Of a stretch of DNA of 64,000 nucleotides, positions 1 through 8,760 are shown piece after piece (position 1 is the stretch's first letter; each line of letters opens with the position of its first letter). The position numbers and the translations under genes were made by a program. This stretch comes from CAVUAF01 sp964460655 (GTDB lineage: Bacteria; Acidobacteriota; Terriglobia; Terriglobales; Acidobacteriaceae): positions 86,669 through 150,668 of the forward strand of contig CAYWSH010000001.1 of NCBI GenBank assembly GCA_964460655.1, written 5' to 3'. Below the pieces are notes generated by a model that had not been told where the DNA came from, did not search any database, and saw only the letters and a list, made by a program, of their open reading frames with translations.

Positions 1-552
1 CTTCTTCTTGCCGGCCTTTTCGGCAGCCTCGCGCAACTTGTCGTCCATCGCCTTGCGATACGGTTGCTGATCGTCGAGCCGCCAGAAGTCGAAGCAGCGG
101 ACACGGTCTGTGCCAAAGATGTGCGCCAGTTCGAGTGAGTGCTCGAGCACCTCATCCTGCTGCTTGAAAGCGGAGTCATCGCCGAACCGATCACGTGTTT
201 CCCGATGCTTGGACATCGGCGCACCCGGCCAATCCACCTTGAACAACGGGCTGGCGATGTCAGTCACCTGGACCTGGAAGCGCGCCAGGAGCTTTTTCGA
301 CTCTTCGATCTCTTTGTCGTCAAGCTTGAGGACGTTCTTCTTCCACATGCTGCGCAGCTCGACCCAGTGCAGGCCGAACTCCTTCGTCAGCACTTCGAGC
401 ACGTGGCCGAAATCATCGCCGATCTCGTCGTTGATGACGGCGACGCGGAAAGGAGGCTTCCCTGCCGCTCGCAACACCTGGGGGATTGCCGCCACGGCGG
501 CCGAGCCTGCTACCGCACGTTTCACAAACTCACGACGGGAATACGAAGACAT
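1..552 (-). CDS. Tat-exported sugar phosphate isomerase/epimerase-like protein (partial)
   Basis: The frame is open from an ATG at 552 (minus strand) to the left window edge, so 184 N-terminal residues are visible and the C-terminus is missing. It begins MSSYSRREFVKRAVAGSAAV, a clear twin-arginine signal (SRREFVK followed by an alanine-rich core), so export to the periplasm in folded form is likely. The following part (FRVAVINDEIGDDFGHVLEV, then a helix-rich stretch with a conserved-looking RCFDFWR segment) fits the xylose-isomerase-like TIM-barrel superfamily, which acidobacteria often export. The substrate cannot be told. It lies downstream of Oar receptor 1 on the same strand, but a strong hairpin terminator at 600-632 separates them, so it is probably a separate transcript. 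Confidence 0.75.
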   Translation of the reverse strand, partial: MSSYSRREFVKRAVAGSAAVAAIPQVLRAAGKPPFRVAVINDEIGDDFGHVLEVLTKEFGLHWVELRSMWKKNVLKLDDKEIEESKKLLARFQVQVTDIASPLFKVDWPGAPMSKHRETRDRFGDDSAFKQQDEVLEHSLELAHIFGTDRVRCFDFWRLDDQQPYRKAMDDKLREAAEKAGKKK

Positions 553-599
553 GGCAGGCGATCCTCGATAATCGGCCGATGGTTTCGTACAACAGAATA

Positions 600-632
600 A
601 AGGAGGCTGTTCCGGGCTGGAGCAGCCTCCTT
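600..632 (-). terminator. Rho-independent terminator of Oar receptor 1
   Basis: AAGGAGGCTG (600-609) and CAGCCTCCTT (623-632) form a perfect 10-bp stem around a 13-nt loop. Read on the minus strand it follows the receptor stop codon at 643 and is trailed by T-rich sequence (TATTCTGTT). Confidence 0.75.
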
Positions 633-642
633 GGCGTTACCG

Positions 643-3600
643 TCAGAACGTGATGCGGGCGCTCATCTCCAGCGAGCGGGCGCCGGTATCAGCATTGGTG
701 ATCTTGCCGAAGTTCGAGCTGGTGATGTCGGTGTTCGGGTTGTTGTACTGCGGCGTATTCGTCACACCGAACGCCTCCAGCCTGAATTCCAGACCGACTT
801 TTTCGCGGATCGGGAAGCGACGGAATACCGCAGCGTCGAAGTTGAAGAAACCCGGACCATGGAACGCATAGCGCGGCATGTTGCCCAGCTTGCCCGCGAT
901 CGCGGCGGTAAAGTCGCCGCCACCCGCACCGGTGCAAGCCGAATTCACCGGCGTGCCGTTGGCGAGGGTCGTCGCAGCCGTGGTCTGTACCGGGCAGAAT
1001 GCCGAGGTATCGAACCAGAAGCTGCTGCTGTTGATGCCCCCGATGCCGCTGAGGATATGGAACGGAGCGACCTGGATCGGCGTTTGGAAAGTCCCCGTCG
1101 AGTTCAACGAGGTCCCGCTGGCGGTGAAGTGCAACGGCACACCGCTCATCCGCGTGATGATGCCGCTCAGACCCCAGTTCCCAAACACCCAATTCGCCGG
1201 ACCCGACGTCGCCCAACGCTTGCCTTGCCCGAACGGCAGTTCATAGACGAAGCTCTGGACAAAGGTATGCATGCGGTTGCGACTCAGGATGGAGCGGTTG
1301 CGGGCGAAGTCGAGGTAATTCCGGTCGCCTCCACCGTCGTCGGCGCCGGCATCAGCGCGGAACGCGATCTGCTTACCGAAGGTGTAGGCGGTCTTGAGCA
1401 GTAGTCCGCCCGTGAACCTGCGGTCCAGCTTGACCTGCAGTGCGTTGTAATTCGACGTAGTCGGCTTGAACAAGAAAGTCGTGCCAGCCGTGCGCCCAAA
1501 CGCACCGAAAGCAGGATCGGCTGCAGTCGTTGAGCTGGGGAGCTGATTGCACAGCAACCGGAATTGGCAAGTCGGCAAGACCGCTCCCGTGGTTGTGTTC
1601 ACTGCCGGACTCACGTGGTTGGCGCACGCGGTGGTTTCGTTCGCCATCACCACCGCGCAGATGGCGTTCAGATCGTAGGCCACCGGGATGCGCACGCCAT
1701 GGTTCCCCACATACGCCATGTCGAGCACGAACTTCCACGGCAGGCTACGCTGCACCGACAGGTTGTAGGACTCCACATACGGCTGCTGGAAGTGCTTGTC
1801 GATGACGTTGTACGCCTCGGCCGGGCGTGGCGTTACCAGGCCACCGGGCAGCACGGCGATCGTCGGCGCGGCCGGAATGCCGGTAGCCATCCTCACCTGC
1901 ACGCCTTGCAGGAAGGGCAGCGCCGTGGCGTTCACGGTAGTGGAATCCTGGTTGGAGCGGAGCGGATAGTTGAACGCGTACTGGTTGTTGGTGAACGGCG
2001 CGTAACTGATGCCGAAGCCCGCGCGCACCACCATCTTGTCACCCACGCGATAGGCCAGGCCGAGGCGCGGCGCGAAATTGTTCTTGTAGAACTCGCGGCC
2101 CAGGTTCAGCGGATTGTTCTCGATCCCAGCCTGCACCAGCACGTTGCGCGATGGATCGTAATTCGACCAGCGGCCCGGCTTGCTCGGCGTCGGCGGACGG
2201 TAGAGTTCCCAACGCAACCCGGCGTCCACCGTCAGCTTGCTGGTGGCATGCCAAGTGTCCTGACCGAAGAAGAACATCTCGGTCTCACGCCAGGAACCGG
2301 AGATGGGCGCGATATCGCGCCCGACTTCCGTCGGGAAATCAAGCAGGAGAGCCGCGATGTTGTTGGAGATGCTGGTGGATTGACCCGCGAGTTGGGTCGT
2401 GCCGCTGCCAAAACGGAACAGTCCGCGTGGGCTGAAGCTCTGGCCTTGCACCAGCTCGTCGCGCAGGCGACGGATATCAGCGCCCCACTTGAAGGTGTGG
2501 TTGCCGTGGACCTTGGTCCAGGTGTTGACCACGTTCAGGTTCACTTCGCCGCGGTCCCACGGCTGCGAGGCCGAATAACCGACGAGCGGGCTGGAGATAC
2601 CGCCCTGCACATCGATGGACGCCATGCCGCTGGTGAAGCCGTTATCCAGGTTGGCTCCGGTGATGCCGAGTTTGGCGGCTGCGTCGGTCCCGTAGTCCGA
2701 CTGTTGTGCGATGTTGCGGTAGTGGCTGATGCCGCCGCGCAGTTCCATGACAAGAGTCGGCGAGAAGATGTGGGTCTCGTTGAGGGCGCCGCTCTGCTCG
2801 TGCTGCAGTCCGGTGCCCTGGAAGCCGCCGTTCGCCGGTCCGCCGGCGATGCCGAACGCCGGCTGCTGGAATACGTCCTGCACGGAGCGGCTGAAGCGGA
2901 ATGCCAGCCGGTCACTGGCCGTCCAGTTGTGGTCGACCTTGACGTCGAACGATGTCGGCGTCTTCCGCAGTTGTGTGTTGACCGACAGATTATTGGTCAG
3001 CGCCGTCGATTGCGCCGCCGGAACGAGTGCCAGGATCTTCGCCGTGATCGGGCTGATCAACTGCGCCGGGATCTTGTTACAGGCTGTGCCTGCCGGTTGT
3101 ATGCCCGCTGCATTCGGCGTGAGCGGATTGCCGGCCGCGTCGCACTGGAAGCGTACGCGCCCGCTACCATCCGACGCGCCGCTGTACGGGTTGTAGATGG
3201 GGCTTGTGCTCGCCGAGAGGTCACCGCCACGCATCGCGACCGTCGGCACGCTGAAGAGATTGAACTGGCCGCGCACGTCGCTGATGTGCAGGATGTCGAA
3301 GAAGAAGAACGTCTTGTTCTTGATGATCGGCCCGCCGATGCTCGCCCCGTAATAGTTATAGGTAGTGCGCGGCACAGGGTTAGGGGCACGGTTGGCCCAA
3401 GCCCGGGCGGCGAGGGCACTCACGCGGTTGTATTCATACGCCGACCCGTGGAACTGGTTGCTACCCGACTTCAGTACCACGTTCGTTACCGCGCCCGCCG
3501 CGCGGCCGAACTCGGCCGTGTAGTTGCTCGTAGTGATATCGACCGTTTGGATGGCTTCGGACGGCGGGATGTAGATCTGCAACAATCCCGTGCGCTCGTC

Positions 3601-4215
3601 GTTGTTCACGCCCTCGATGGAGAGCTGGTTGAACTCGCGCGATTGCCCATTGACCTCGCTCGACAGGCTGTCCTGCGAGTTGAAGAACTCCGAGTGGTCA
3701 CGATGCGGCCGCACCGTGCCCGGTACCAGCCCCAGCAGGCCCTGGAAGTTCCGCACTGGGCCGCCGACCGGCAGCTCCGCCAGCTGAGCGGCCTCGATCT
3801 TCTGGCCGACATCGGCGCGCTCGGTCTGCAAGATCGCGGTCGTCTCGGTGACGTTCACCACTTCGCTCGCTGCGCCCGGTACGAGGGTCACGTCCACGCG
3901 CACCGTGCTGTTGATGTCCAGCACGGCGCCGGAGCGCTCCGCCCGCTTGAAACCTTGCGACTCGATGCTCACTTTGTAGGTTCCCGGCGGAAGATTCGGG
4001 AACACGTAGTTCCCGCTGTCATTCGTCTTGGCGCTGCGCGTCAAGCCAGTGCTGACTTCGGTGATGGTGACGTTCGCATTGGTCAGCACTGCGCCGCTGG
4101 GGTCGCTTACCGTGCCGACCAGCGTGGCGTTCACCGCTTGCCCTTGGAGCTGCAGCGGGACGAGGAAAAGTGTGAGGGACAGTAAGGTCGCAAGGAGCCG
4201 CAGGTGGGTGCGCAT
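643..4215 (-). CDS. Oar-like TonB-dependent outer-membrane receptor 1
   Basis: This 1190-residue protein has the layout of acidobacterial Oar-type receptors: signal peptide about 1-26, a carboxypeptidase-regulatory-like beta-sandwich about 28-110 (GTVSDPSGAVLTNANVTITE, then NYVFPNLPPGTY), a plug region to about residue 260 and a long C-terminal beta-barrel ending in the aromatic residue of LEMSARITF. Such proteins take up or sense bulky ligands, probably oligosaccharides or peptides, with energy from TonB. The ATG at 4215 follows a strong ribosome site (CGGAGG, 8 nt upstream). It is divergent from the GH31 glycosidase gene, which suggests but does not prove a carbohydrate ligand. It differs clearly from the two other Oar receptors in the window, lacking their QRPDANYFT motif. 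Confidence 0.92.
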   Translation of the reverse strand: MRTHLRLLATLLSLTLFLVPLQLQGQAVNATLVGTVSDPSGAVLTNANVTITEVSTGLTRSAKTNDSGNYVFPNLPPGTYKVSIESQGFKRAERSGAVLDINSTVRVDVTLVPGAASEVVNVTETTAILQTERADVGQKIEAAQLAELPVGGPVRNFQGLLGLVPGTVRPHRDHSEFFNSQDSLSSEVNGQSREFNQLSIEGVNNDERTGLLQIYIPPSEAIQTVDITTSNYTAEFGRAAGAVTNVVLKSGSNQFHGSAYEYNRVSALAARAWANRAPNPVPRTTYNYYGASIGGPIIKNKTFFFFDILHISDVRGQFNLFSVPTVAMRGGDLSASTSPIYNPYSGASDGSGRVRFQCDAAGNPLTPNAAGIQPAGTACNKIPAQLISPITAKILALVPAAQSTALTNNLSVNTQLRKTPTSFDVKVDHNWTASDRLAFRFSRSVQDVFQQPAFGIAGGPANGGFQGTGLQHEQSGALNETHIFSPTLVMELRGGISHYRNIAQQSDYGTDAAAKLGITGANLDNGFTSGMASIDVQGGISSPLVGYSASQPWDRGEVNLNVVNTWTKVHGNHTFKWGADIRRLRDELVQGQSFSPRGLFRFGSGTTQLAGQSTSISNNIAALLLDFPTEVGRDIAPISGSWRETEMFFFGQDTWHATSKLTVDAGLRWELYRPPTPSKPGRWSNYDPSRNVLVQAGIENNPLNLGREFYKNNFAPRLGLAYRVGDKMVVRAGFGISYAPFTNNQYAFNYPLRSNQDSTTVNATALPFLQGVQVRMATGIPAAPTIAVLPGGLVTPRPAEAYNVIDKHFQQPYVESYNLSVQRSLPWKFVLDMAYVGNHGVRIPVAYDLNAICAVVMANETTACANHVSPAVNTTTGAVLPTCQFRLLCNQLPSSTTAADPAFGAFGRTAGTTFLFKPTTSNYNALQVKLDRRFTGGLLLKTAYTFGKQIAFRADAGADDGGGDRNYLDFARNRSILSRNRMHTFVQSFVYELPFGQGKRWATSGPANWVFGNWGLSGIITRMSGVPLHFTASGTSLNSTGTFQTPIQVAPFHILSGIGGINSSSFWFDTSAFCPVQTTAATTLANGTPVNSACTGAGGGDFTAAIAGKLGNMPRYAFHGPGFFNFDAAVFRRFPIREKVGLEFRLEAFGVTNTPQYNNPNTDITSSNFGKITNADTGARSLEMSARITF

Positions 4216-4232
4216 CTTCGCCTCCGAGATGT

Positions 4233-4269
4233 TTTAGCCAGGCTAAAGACTTCGTTAAGACTTTGTTAA
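4233..4269 (-). promoter_or_regulatory. Candidate operator: inverted repeat plus tandem 11-bp repeat
   Basis: TTTAGCC-A-GGCTAAA (4233-4247) is a perfect 7-bp inverted repeat with a single central base. Directly beside it are two adjacent 11-mers differing at one base, GACTTCGTTAA (4248-4258) and GACTTTGTTAA (4259-4269). The block lies 18-54 bp upstream of the Oar receptor 1 start, in the divergent region shared with the GH31 gene. That position suits a repressor or activator site; no regulator can be assigned. Confidence 0.45.
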
Positions 4270-4421
4270 AGCCGGGTCGAAGCTTGGCACCGCGTGCCGT
4301 GACTGTCAAGCACGATACGAGAGCACGTTTCAGCATGTGAGATGGCGCGCCACGTTCGTCGCGGTCGGCTCTGCTCATCACTGGCGAACGCCGGAAGGCG
4401 AGGGTACGATGTCGCGCCGAG

Positions 4422-6854
4422 ATGGAACTCCGCAGCTCATGCTTTCGTCGGTTGCGTGTCGTCTTACTGCTGCTCTATTGCTCCGTGTCATGGGCACAGG
4501 GCTGGCATTCGCTCGGCTCCGTGACGGGCTTCCAGCCTTTCGCCAAAGGAGTCGAGGTACAGGCCGGTGACGCACGCATTCGCGTTGTCGCGCTGAGTCC
4601 ATCGGTGGTCCGCGTACGCTACGCGCCCGCAGGAACGTTTCCCGCCGACGCATCGTGGGCCGTGATCAACCCGCAGCCTTGGCAGGCTCCCGCTATGCAG
4701 ATCGAGGATTCTCCCGCGGCCCTGCAACTCTCGACCAGTGAGTTGCGGGTGCGCATCGAGAAGTCGCCGCTGCGCATCGTCTTCCTCGATAGTGCCAGCC
4801 AACCCATTCTGCAGGAGGATTCGCGCCACCCCGTCGCTTTCAACGGCGACGAGTTCCAAGTCTCGGAGAGCATGCCGGAGGATGAACGCTACTTCGGATT
4901 GGGAGACAAGGCGGGTCCGCTCGACCATCGCGGCCAGGCTTTTGTGAACTGGAACACCGACGCCTATGGCTGGCAGGAAGGCACCGATCCTTTATATAAG
5001 AGCATTCCCTTCTTTCTCGGCGCGCGGCATGGCCGCGCCTACGGCGTCTACCTCGACAACACGTGGCGTACGACGTTCGACTTCGGCAAGACGTCGCGCG
5101 ACTTCTTCACCTTCGGCAGCGATGGCGGTGAACTCGACTACTACTTCTTCTATGGTCCCGATCCGAGGAAGGTGATCAGCGATTACACCGCGCTCGTCGG
5201 CCGCACGCCCCTGCCGCCGCTCTTCGCACTCGGCTACCAACAGTGCCGTTACTCTTACTTTCCCGAAGCCCGCGTGCGGCAGATCGCGCAAGGATTTCGC
5301 ACGCGCAAGATCCCGGCCGACGTCATCTATCTCGACATCGATTATCAGCAGGACAACCGCCCATTCACGGTGAACCGCGAGCGCTTCCCGAACTTCGAAG
5401 GGATGATTCGCGACCTCGCCGCGCAGAACTTCAAGGTTGTCGCCATCACCGACCTGCACTTGTGGGCACAGGATGGCTATGCGCCCTACGACGAAGGCAA
5501 GCGCCGCGATCTGTTCGTGCACAACGCCGACGGCTCGCTCTATGTCGGGCCGGTCTGGCCCGGGCCAAGCGTCTTTCCCGACTTCACCTTGACGCCGGCA
5601 CGCGCATGGTGGGGCACGCTCTACCGCGACTTCGTGCAAAAGGGCATACGTGGCTTCTGGAATGACATGAACGAACCCGCGGTCTTCGTCTATCCGCAGA
5701 AGACGATGCCGCTCGACGTCGTGCACCGCCTCGATGGGAATAAGACCGCGTCGCATCACGAGATCCACAATGTCTTCGGCATGCAGAACGTACGCGGCAC
5801 TTACGAAGGATTGCTCAAGCTCGCTCCCGACCAACGCCCCTTCGTGCTCACTCGAGCCGCGTTCGCCGGAACGCAGCGCTACGCCGCCAGTTGGACCGGC
5901 GACAACAGCAGTACGTGGAACCACTATCGCCTGAGCGTGCCGACACTGCTCAACCTCGGCCTTTCCGGATATGCGTTCATCGGCGACGACATTGGCGGCT
6001 TTGCCGGCAGCCCACCGCCCGACCTGCTCACTCGCTGGCTCGAGCTGGGTGTTTTCAATCCGCTGTATCGCAATCACACCGCGAAAGGCACGCTCGACCA
6101 GGAACCGTGGGTCCACGGCTCTGTCCATGAAGCCATCCGCCGCCGCTACATCGAATTGCGCTATCGCCTCCTTCCCTACATCTACACCGGGATGGAGGAG
6201 ACCTCGCGCACCGGCGTGCCGCTGATGCGGCCGATGTTCCTGGAGTTCCCTGCCGATCGCAGCCTCGAGACCAACGAAGACGAGTTCATGTTCGGGCCTG
6301 CACTGCTCGTCGCGCCCAAACTTACCGAGACGCTCGATCCCGTGCAGGTGCGCTTGCCCTCCGGCGTCTGGTTCGACTACTGGACGGGAAAGCGCGTCCA
6401 AGGCGGAAAGAATCTCGACGTGAAGCCGGCACTCGATGAAGTGCCGGTATTCGTCCGCGCCGGCAGCATCATTCCCCAGCAGCCGGTAGTGCAAAGCACG
6501 AGCGAGGTCCCCACTGGGCCGCTGGAGCTGCGCGTGTATCCCGGACCGGACTGCCGCGGCGCCATCTACGCCGACGACGGCGAGACCTTCGCCTACCAGC
6601 GCGGTGTCTTTCAGCGGACCGCGATCACCTGCGAGGCCACGGCCGCCGGCGTCAAGGTGCAGATCGCCGACGCGGTGGGCAGCTACAAGCCGTGGTGGAG
6701 TGAATACAGGTTAACGATCGTGGGCGTGGACCGTGCGCCGGCTGGAGTCGTGGTTGATGGCCGCGCCGTCTCGGACTTCGTGTATTCAGCGGCCGAGGGC
6801 TCGGTCGTGCTGACTGTCCCTGCACGCCGTGTCGGCATTTCCGTCAGCTACTGA
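4422..6854 (+). CDS. Exported GH31 alpha-glycosidase (alpha-glucosidase/xylosidase type)
   Basis: The product is 810 residues with a signal peptide (about 1-25, cleavage after SVSWA), an N-terminal beta-sandwich to about residue 240, a TIM barrel and C-terminal beta domains, which is the full glycoside hydrolase family 31 architecture. The nucleophile motif is WNDMNEP with D415, and the acid/base aspartate is D494 in the WTGDNSSTW motif. Retaining hydrolysis of alpha-linked glucosyl or xylosyl ends is the family reaction; the exact sugar cannot be decided from sequence alone. It is the first of six closely spaced plus-strand genes and is divergent from Oar receptor 1, so the pair may form an uptake and degradation unit. 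Confidence 0.93.
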   Translation: MELRSSCFRRLRVVLLLLYCSVSWAQGWHSLGSVTGFQPFAKGVEVQAGDARIRVVALSPSVVRVRYAPAGTFPADASWAVINPQPWQAPAMQIEDSPAALQLSTSELRVRIEKSPLRIVFLDSASQPILQEDSRHPVAFNGDEFQVSESMPEDERYFGLGDKAGPLDHRGQAFVNWNTDAYGWQEGTDPLYKSIPFFLGARHGRAYGVYLDNTWRTTFDFGKTSRDFFTFGSDGGELDYYFFYGPDPRKVISDYTALVGRTPLPPLFALGYQQCRYSYFPEARVRQIAQGFRTRKIPADVIYLDIDYQQDNRPFTVNRERFPNFEGMIRDLAAQNFKVVAITDLHLWAQDGYAPYDEGKRRDLFVHNADGSLYVGPVWPGPSVFPDFTLTPARAWWGTLYRDFVQKGIRGFWNDMNEPAVFVYPQKTMPLDVVHRLDGNKTASHHEIHNVFGMQNVRGTYEGLLKLAPDQRPFVLTRAAFAGTQRYAASWTGDNSSTWNHYRLSVPTLLNLGLSGYAFIGDDIGGFAGSPPPDLLTRWLELGVFNPLYRNHTAKGTLDQEPWVHGSVHEAIRRRYIELRYRLLPYIYTGMEETSRTGVPLMRPMFLEFPADRSLETNEDEFMFGPALLVAPKLTETLDPVQVRLPSGVWFDYWTGKRVQGGKNLDVKPALDEVPVFVRAGSIIPQQPVVQSTSEVPTGPLELRVYPGPDCRGAIYADDGETFAYQRGVFQRTAITCEATAAGVKVQIADAVGSYKPWWSEYRLTIVGVDRAPAGVVVDGRAVSDFVYSAAEGSVVLTVPARRVGISVSY

Positions 6855-6917
6855 GACCTCGCAAACGCCGTTTTGAAAACCGCTGCGATTGCTGTTATGG
6901 TTCGCGGCGAAACACTT

Positions 6918-7799
6918 ATGACGAACCTTACTCGCCGCTCGGTACTGAAGACCGCCGCCGCAGTCGCCGCCCAGACCACGCTCGCACCCCTCGCAGTCAC
7001 GGCGCAGCAAGCGGCTCCGGCGACGCTCCCACCACCATCCGGGCTCGCGGACGACAAGCAGTTCCGCGGGCTTAAGGTCGGCGTCTGTTCGTATTCCGTC
7101 CGTTCGTTCCCGGCGGACAAAGCCCTGCAGATGATCAAGCGTGCGGGAGTCCGCAACTTTTCGGTCAAGGAGGTCCACCTGCCGCTGACCTCTTCCGCCG
7201 ACGAGCGCCGCCTGTTCCGCCAGCAGGCCGAACAGATGGGCCTGCAGATCACCAGCTGCGGCGTCATCTACTTGAAGAATGACGAAGCGAACATGCGCAA
7301 CGCGCTCGACTATGTGCGCGACCTCGGCGCCTCGGTCGCGGTCGTGGGTGTGAACCGCGAGATGCTGCCGCTGCTCGACAAGGCGATCAAGGGCTACGAC
7401 CTCCGCGCCGCCATTCACAATCACGGCCCGAACGACAAGCTGTTTCCGTCGCCGCTGGAGGTCTGGGAAGCCGTCCAGCCGTTCGACCGCAAGATCGGAC
7501 TCTGCATGGACATCGGCCACACCTTCCGCATGCACGAAGACCTGGTGAAGGACATCAAGAAGACGAACGCGCGCCTCTACAGCATGCACTTCAAGGACCT
7601 CGAATCGGACGAGGTCAAGGCGAAGGGCGTGCCCGTCGGCACCGGTGTGATGCCTATCGCCGCCATCCTGCGAGAGCTCGTGCGCTCCGGCTATAAGAAT
7701 GAGGTCCAGTTGGAGTATGAGGTCGAGGCCGGCGACCCGCTGCCGGGTATCGCCGAGTCACTCGGCTACATGCGCGGCACCTTGCAGGCGCTGCGCTGA
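6918..7799 (+). CDS. Tat-exported sugar phosphate isomerase/epimerase family protein
   Basis: About 293 residues from the ATG at 6918. I prefer this start over the TTG at 6873 because it begins the Tat signal directly (MTNLTRRSVLKTAAAVAAQ). The mature part is a xylose-isomerase-like TIM barrel: KVGVCSYSVRSF at the first strand, FSVKEVHLPL, then AAIHNHGPNDK, LCMDIGHTFR and YSMHFKDLE, which carry the His, Asp and Glu residues that bind a divalent metal in this superfamily. Members isomerise or epimerise sugars and inositols. It is also related in type to the truncated gene at the left edge. It sits 63 bp after the GH31 gene and 4 bp before the VOC gene, which suggests one operon. Confidence 0.85.
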   Translation: MTNLTRRSVLKTAAAVAAQTTLAPLAVTAQQAAPATLPPPSGLADDKQFRGLKVGVCSYSVRSFPADKALQMIKRAGVRNFSVKEVHLPLTSSADERRLFRQQAEQMGLQITSCGVIYLKNDEANMRNALDYVRDLGASVAVVGVNREMLPLLDKAIKGYDLRAAIHNHGPNDKLFPSPLEVWEAVQPFDRKIGLCMDIGHTFRMHEDLVKDIKKTNARLYSMHFKDLESDEVKAKGVPVGTGVMPIAAILRELVRSGYKNEVQLEYEVEAGDPLPGIAESLGYMRGTLQALR

Positions 7800-7803
7800 G
7801 ACG

Positions 7804-8757
7804 ATGATGAGGTCCCGCAGAGCTTGTCGCTTCGCCGGTGCGGTGCTGGCCGTATTGCTCAGCCAGCCCGTGCTCGCCCAGAACACGCCGCCGCGGCCGC
7901 GCATCCTCGGCGTCGCCCACGTCGCTTATTACGTCAGCGATCTGGACAAGGCGCGACAGTTCTACGAACAATTCCTTGGCTTCGCGGAGCCGTTCGCGAT
8001 CAAGCGCGACGACGGCAGTGAGCGCAGCGTCTTCATCAAGATCAACGACCAACAATACGTCGAACTCGTCCCCGAGCCCGCCGGCGACGACGGCCAGCTG
8101 TCTCACATCGCGTTCTACACCGACGATGCACGTGCCTTGCGCGACTATCTGGCTGCCCGCGGAGTCGGGGTGCCCGCGGAAGTGACCAAGGGAAGGACCG
8201 GCAACGGCAACTTCACGGTGACCGATCCCGACGGACACCGGGTCGAGTTCATCCAATACGAGGTTGAAAGTTGGACAGCGCAGCATCGCGGCAAGGAGAT
8301 GCCGGCAACGCGCATCTCGCCGCGCTTGATGCACGCTGGATTCACGGTCCGCTCGGCAGCCGCGGCGATGAGCTTCTATGGCGGCATCCTTGGCTTGCGT
8401 GAATTCTGGCGCGGCAGCTCTGATGGCACGGTGCTCAGCTGGATCAACATGCGCGTGCCCGATGGCGACGACTACGTCGAGTTCATGCTCTACGGTGAAC
8501 CGCCCGATGCGCAGCGTCGCGGAACCTCGAACCACATCTGCCTCGAGATCGCGGATGCCGCAAAGTCCGCCGCGGTCTTACAGGAGCGCGCCGCGCCAAT
8601 CGACTACAAACGCGCCATCGAGGTTCGCACCGGGCGCAATCGTAAGCGGCAAGTGAATCTGTTTGACCCGGATGGCACGCGGATCGAATTGATGGAGCCG
8701 AAGACGATCGACGGTCAGCCGACACCGCCCTCCACCGCACCACCGCCACGGCCTTGA
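7804..8757 (+). CDS. Exported protein with two VOC (glyoxalase/dioxygenase-fold) domains
   Basis: I start the protein (317 residues) at the ATG at 7804, four bases after the previous stop, because it gives a signal peptide (MMRSRRACRFAGAVLAVLL, cut near VLAQ). Two vicinal-oxygen-chelate modules follow, about residues 33-155 and 175-300. Each keeps the beta-alpha-beta pattern and likely metal residues: HVAYYV, SHIAFYT and RVEFIQYE in the first; HAGFTV, NHICLEI and RIELME in the second. Known VOC enzymes include glyoxalase I and extradiol dioxygenases, and this sequence alone does not decide the reaction. A secreted double-VOC protein in a sugar-processing run is unusual but common in acidobacteria. 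Confidence 0.82.
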   Translation: MMRSRRACRFAGAVLAVLLSQPVLAQNTPPRPRILGVAHVAYYVSDLDKARQFYEQFLGFAEPFAIKRDDGSERSVFIKINDQQYVELVPEPAGDDGQLSHIAFYTDDARALRDYLAARGVGVPAEVTKGRTGNGNFTVTDPDGHRVEFIQYEVESWTAQHRGKEMPATRISPRLMHAGFTVRSAAAAMSFYGGILGLREFWRGSSDGTVLSWINMRVPDGDDYVEFMLYGEPPDAQRRGTSNHICLEIADAAKSAAVLQERAAPIDYKRAIEVRTGRNRKRQVNLFDPDGTRIELMEPKTIDGQPTPPSTAPPPRP

Positions 8758-8760
8758 CCC

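Noticed and set aside
1564..4185. Plus-strand open frame of 873 codons
   Set aside because: It lies wholly antisense to Oar receptor 1, is arginine/histidine rich and has no recognisable domain; long antisense frames are expected at this GC content.
4992..6494. Minus-strand open frame of 500 codons inside the GH31 gene
   Set aside because: It is the antisense shadow of a gene with clear catalytic motifs and shows no domain of its own.
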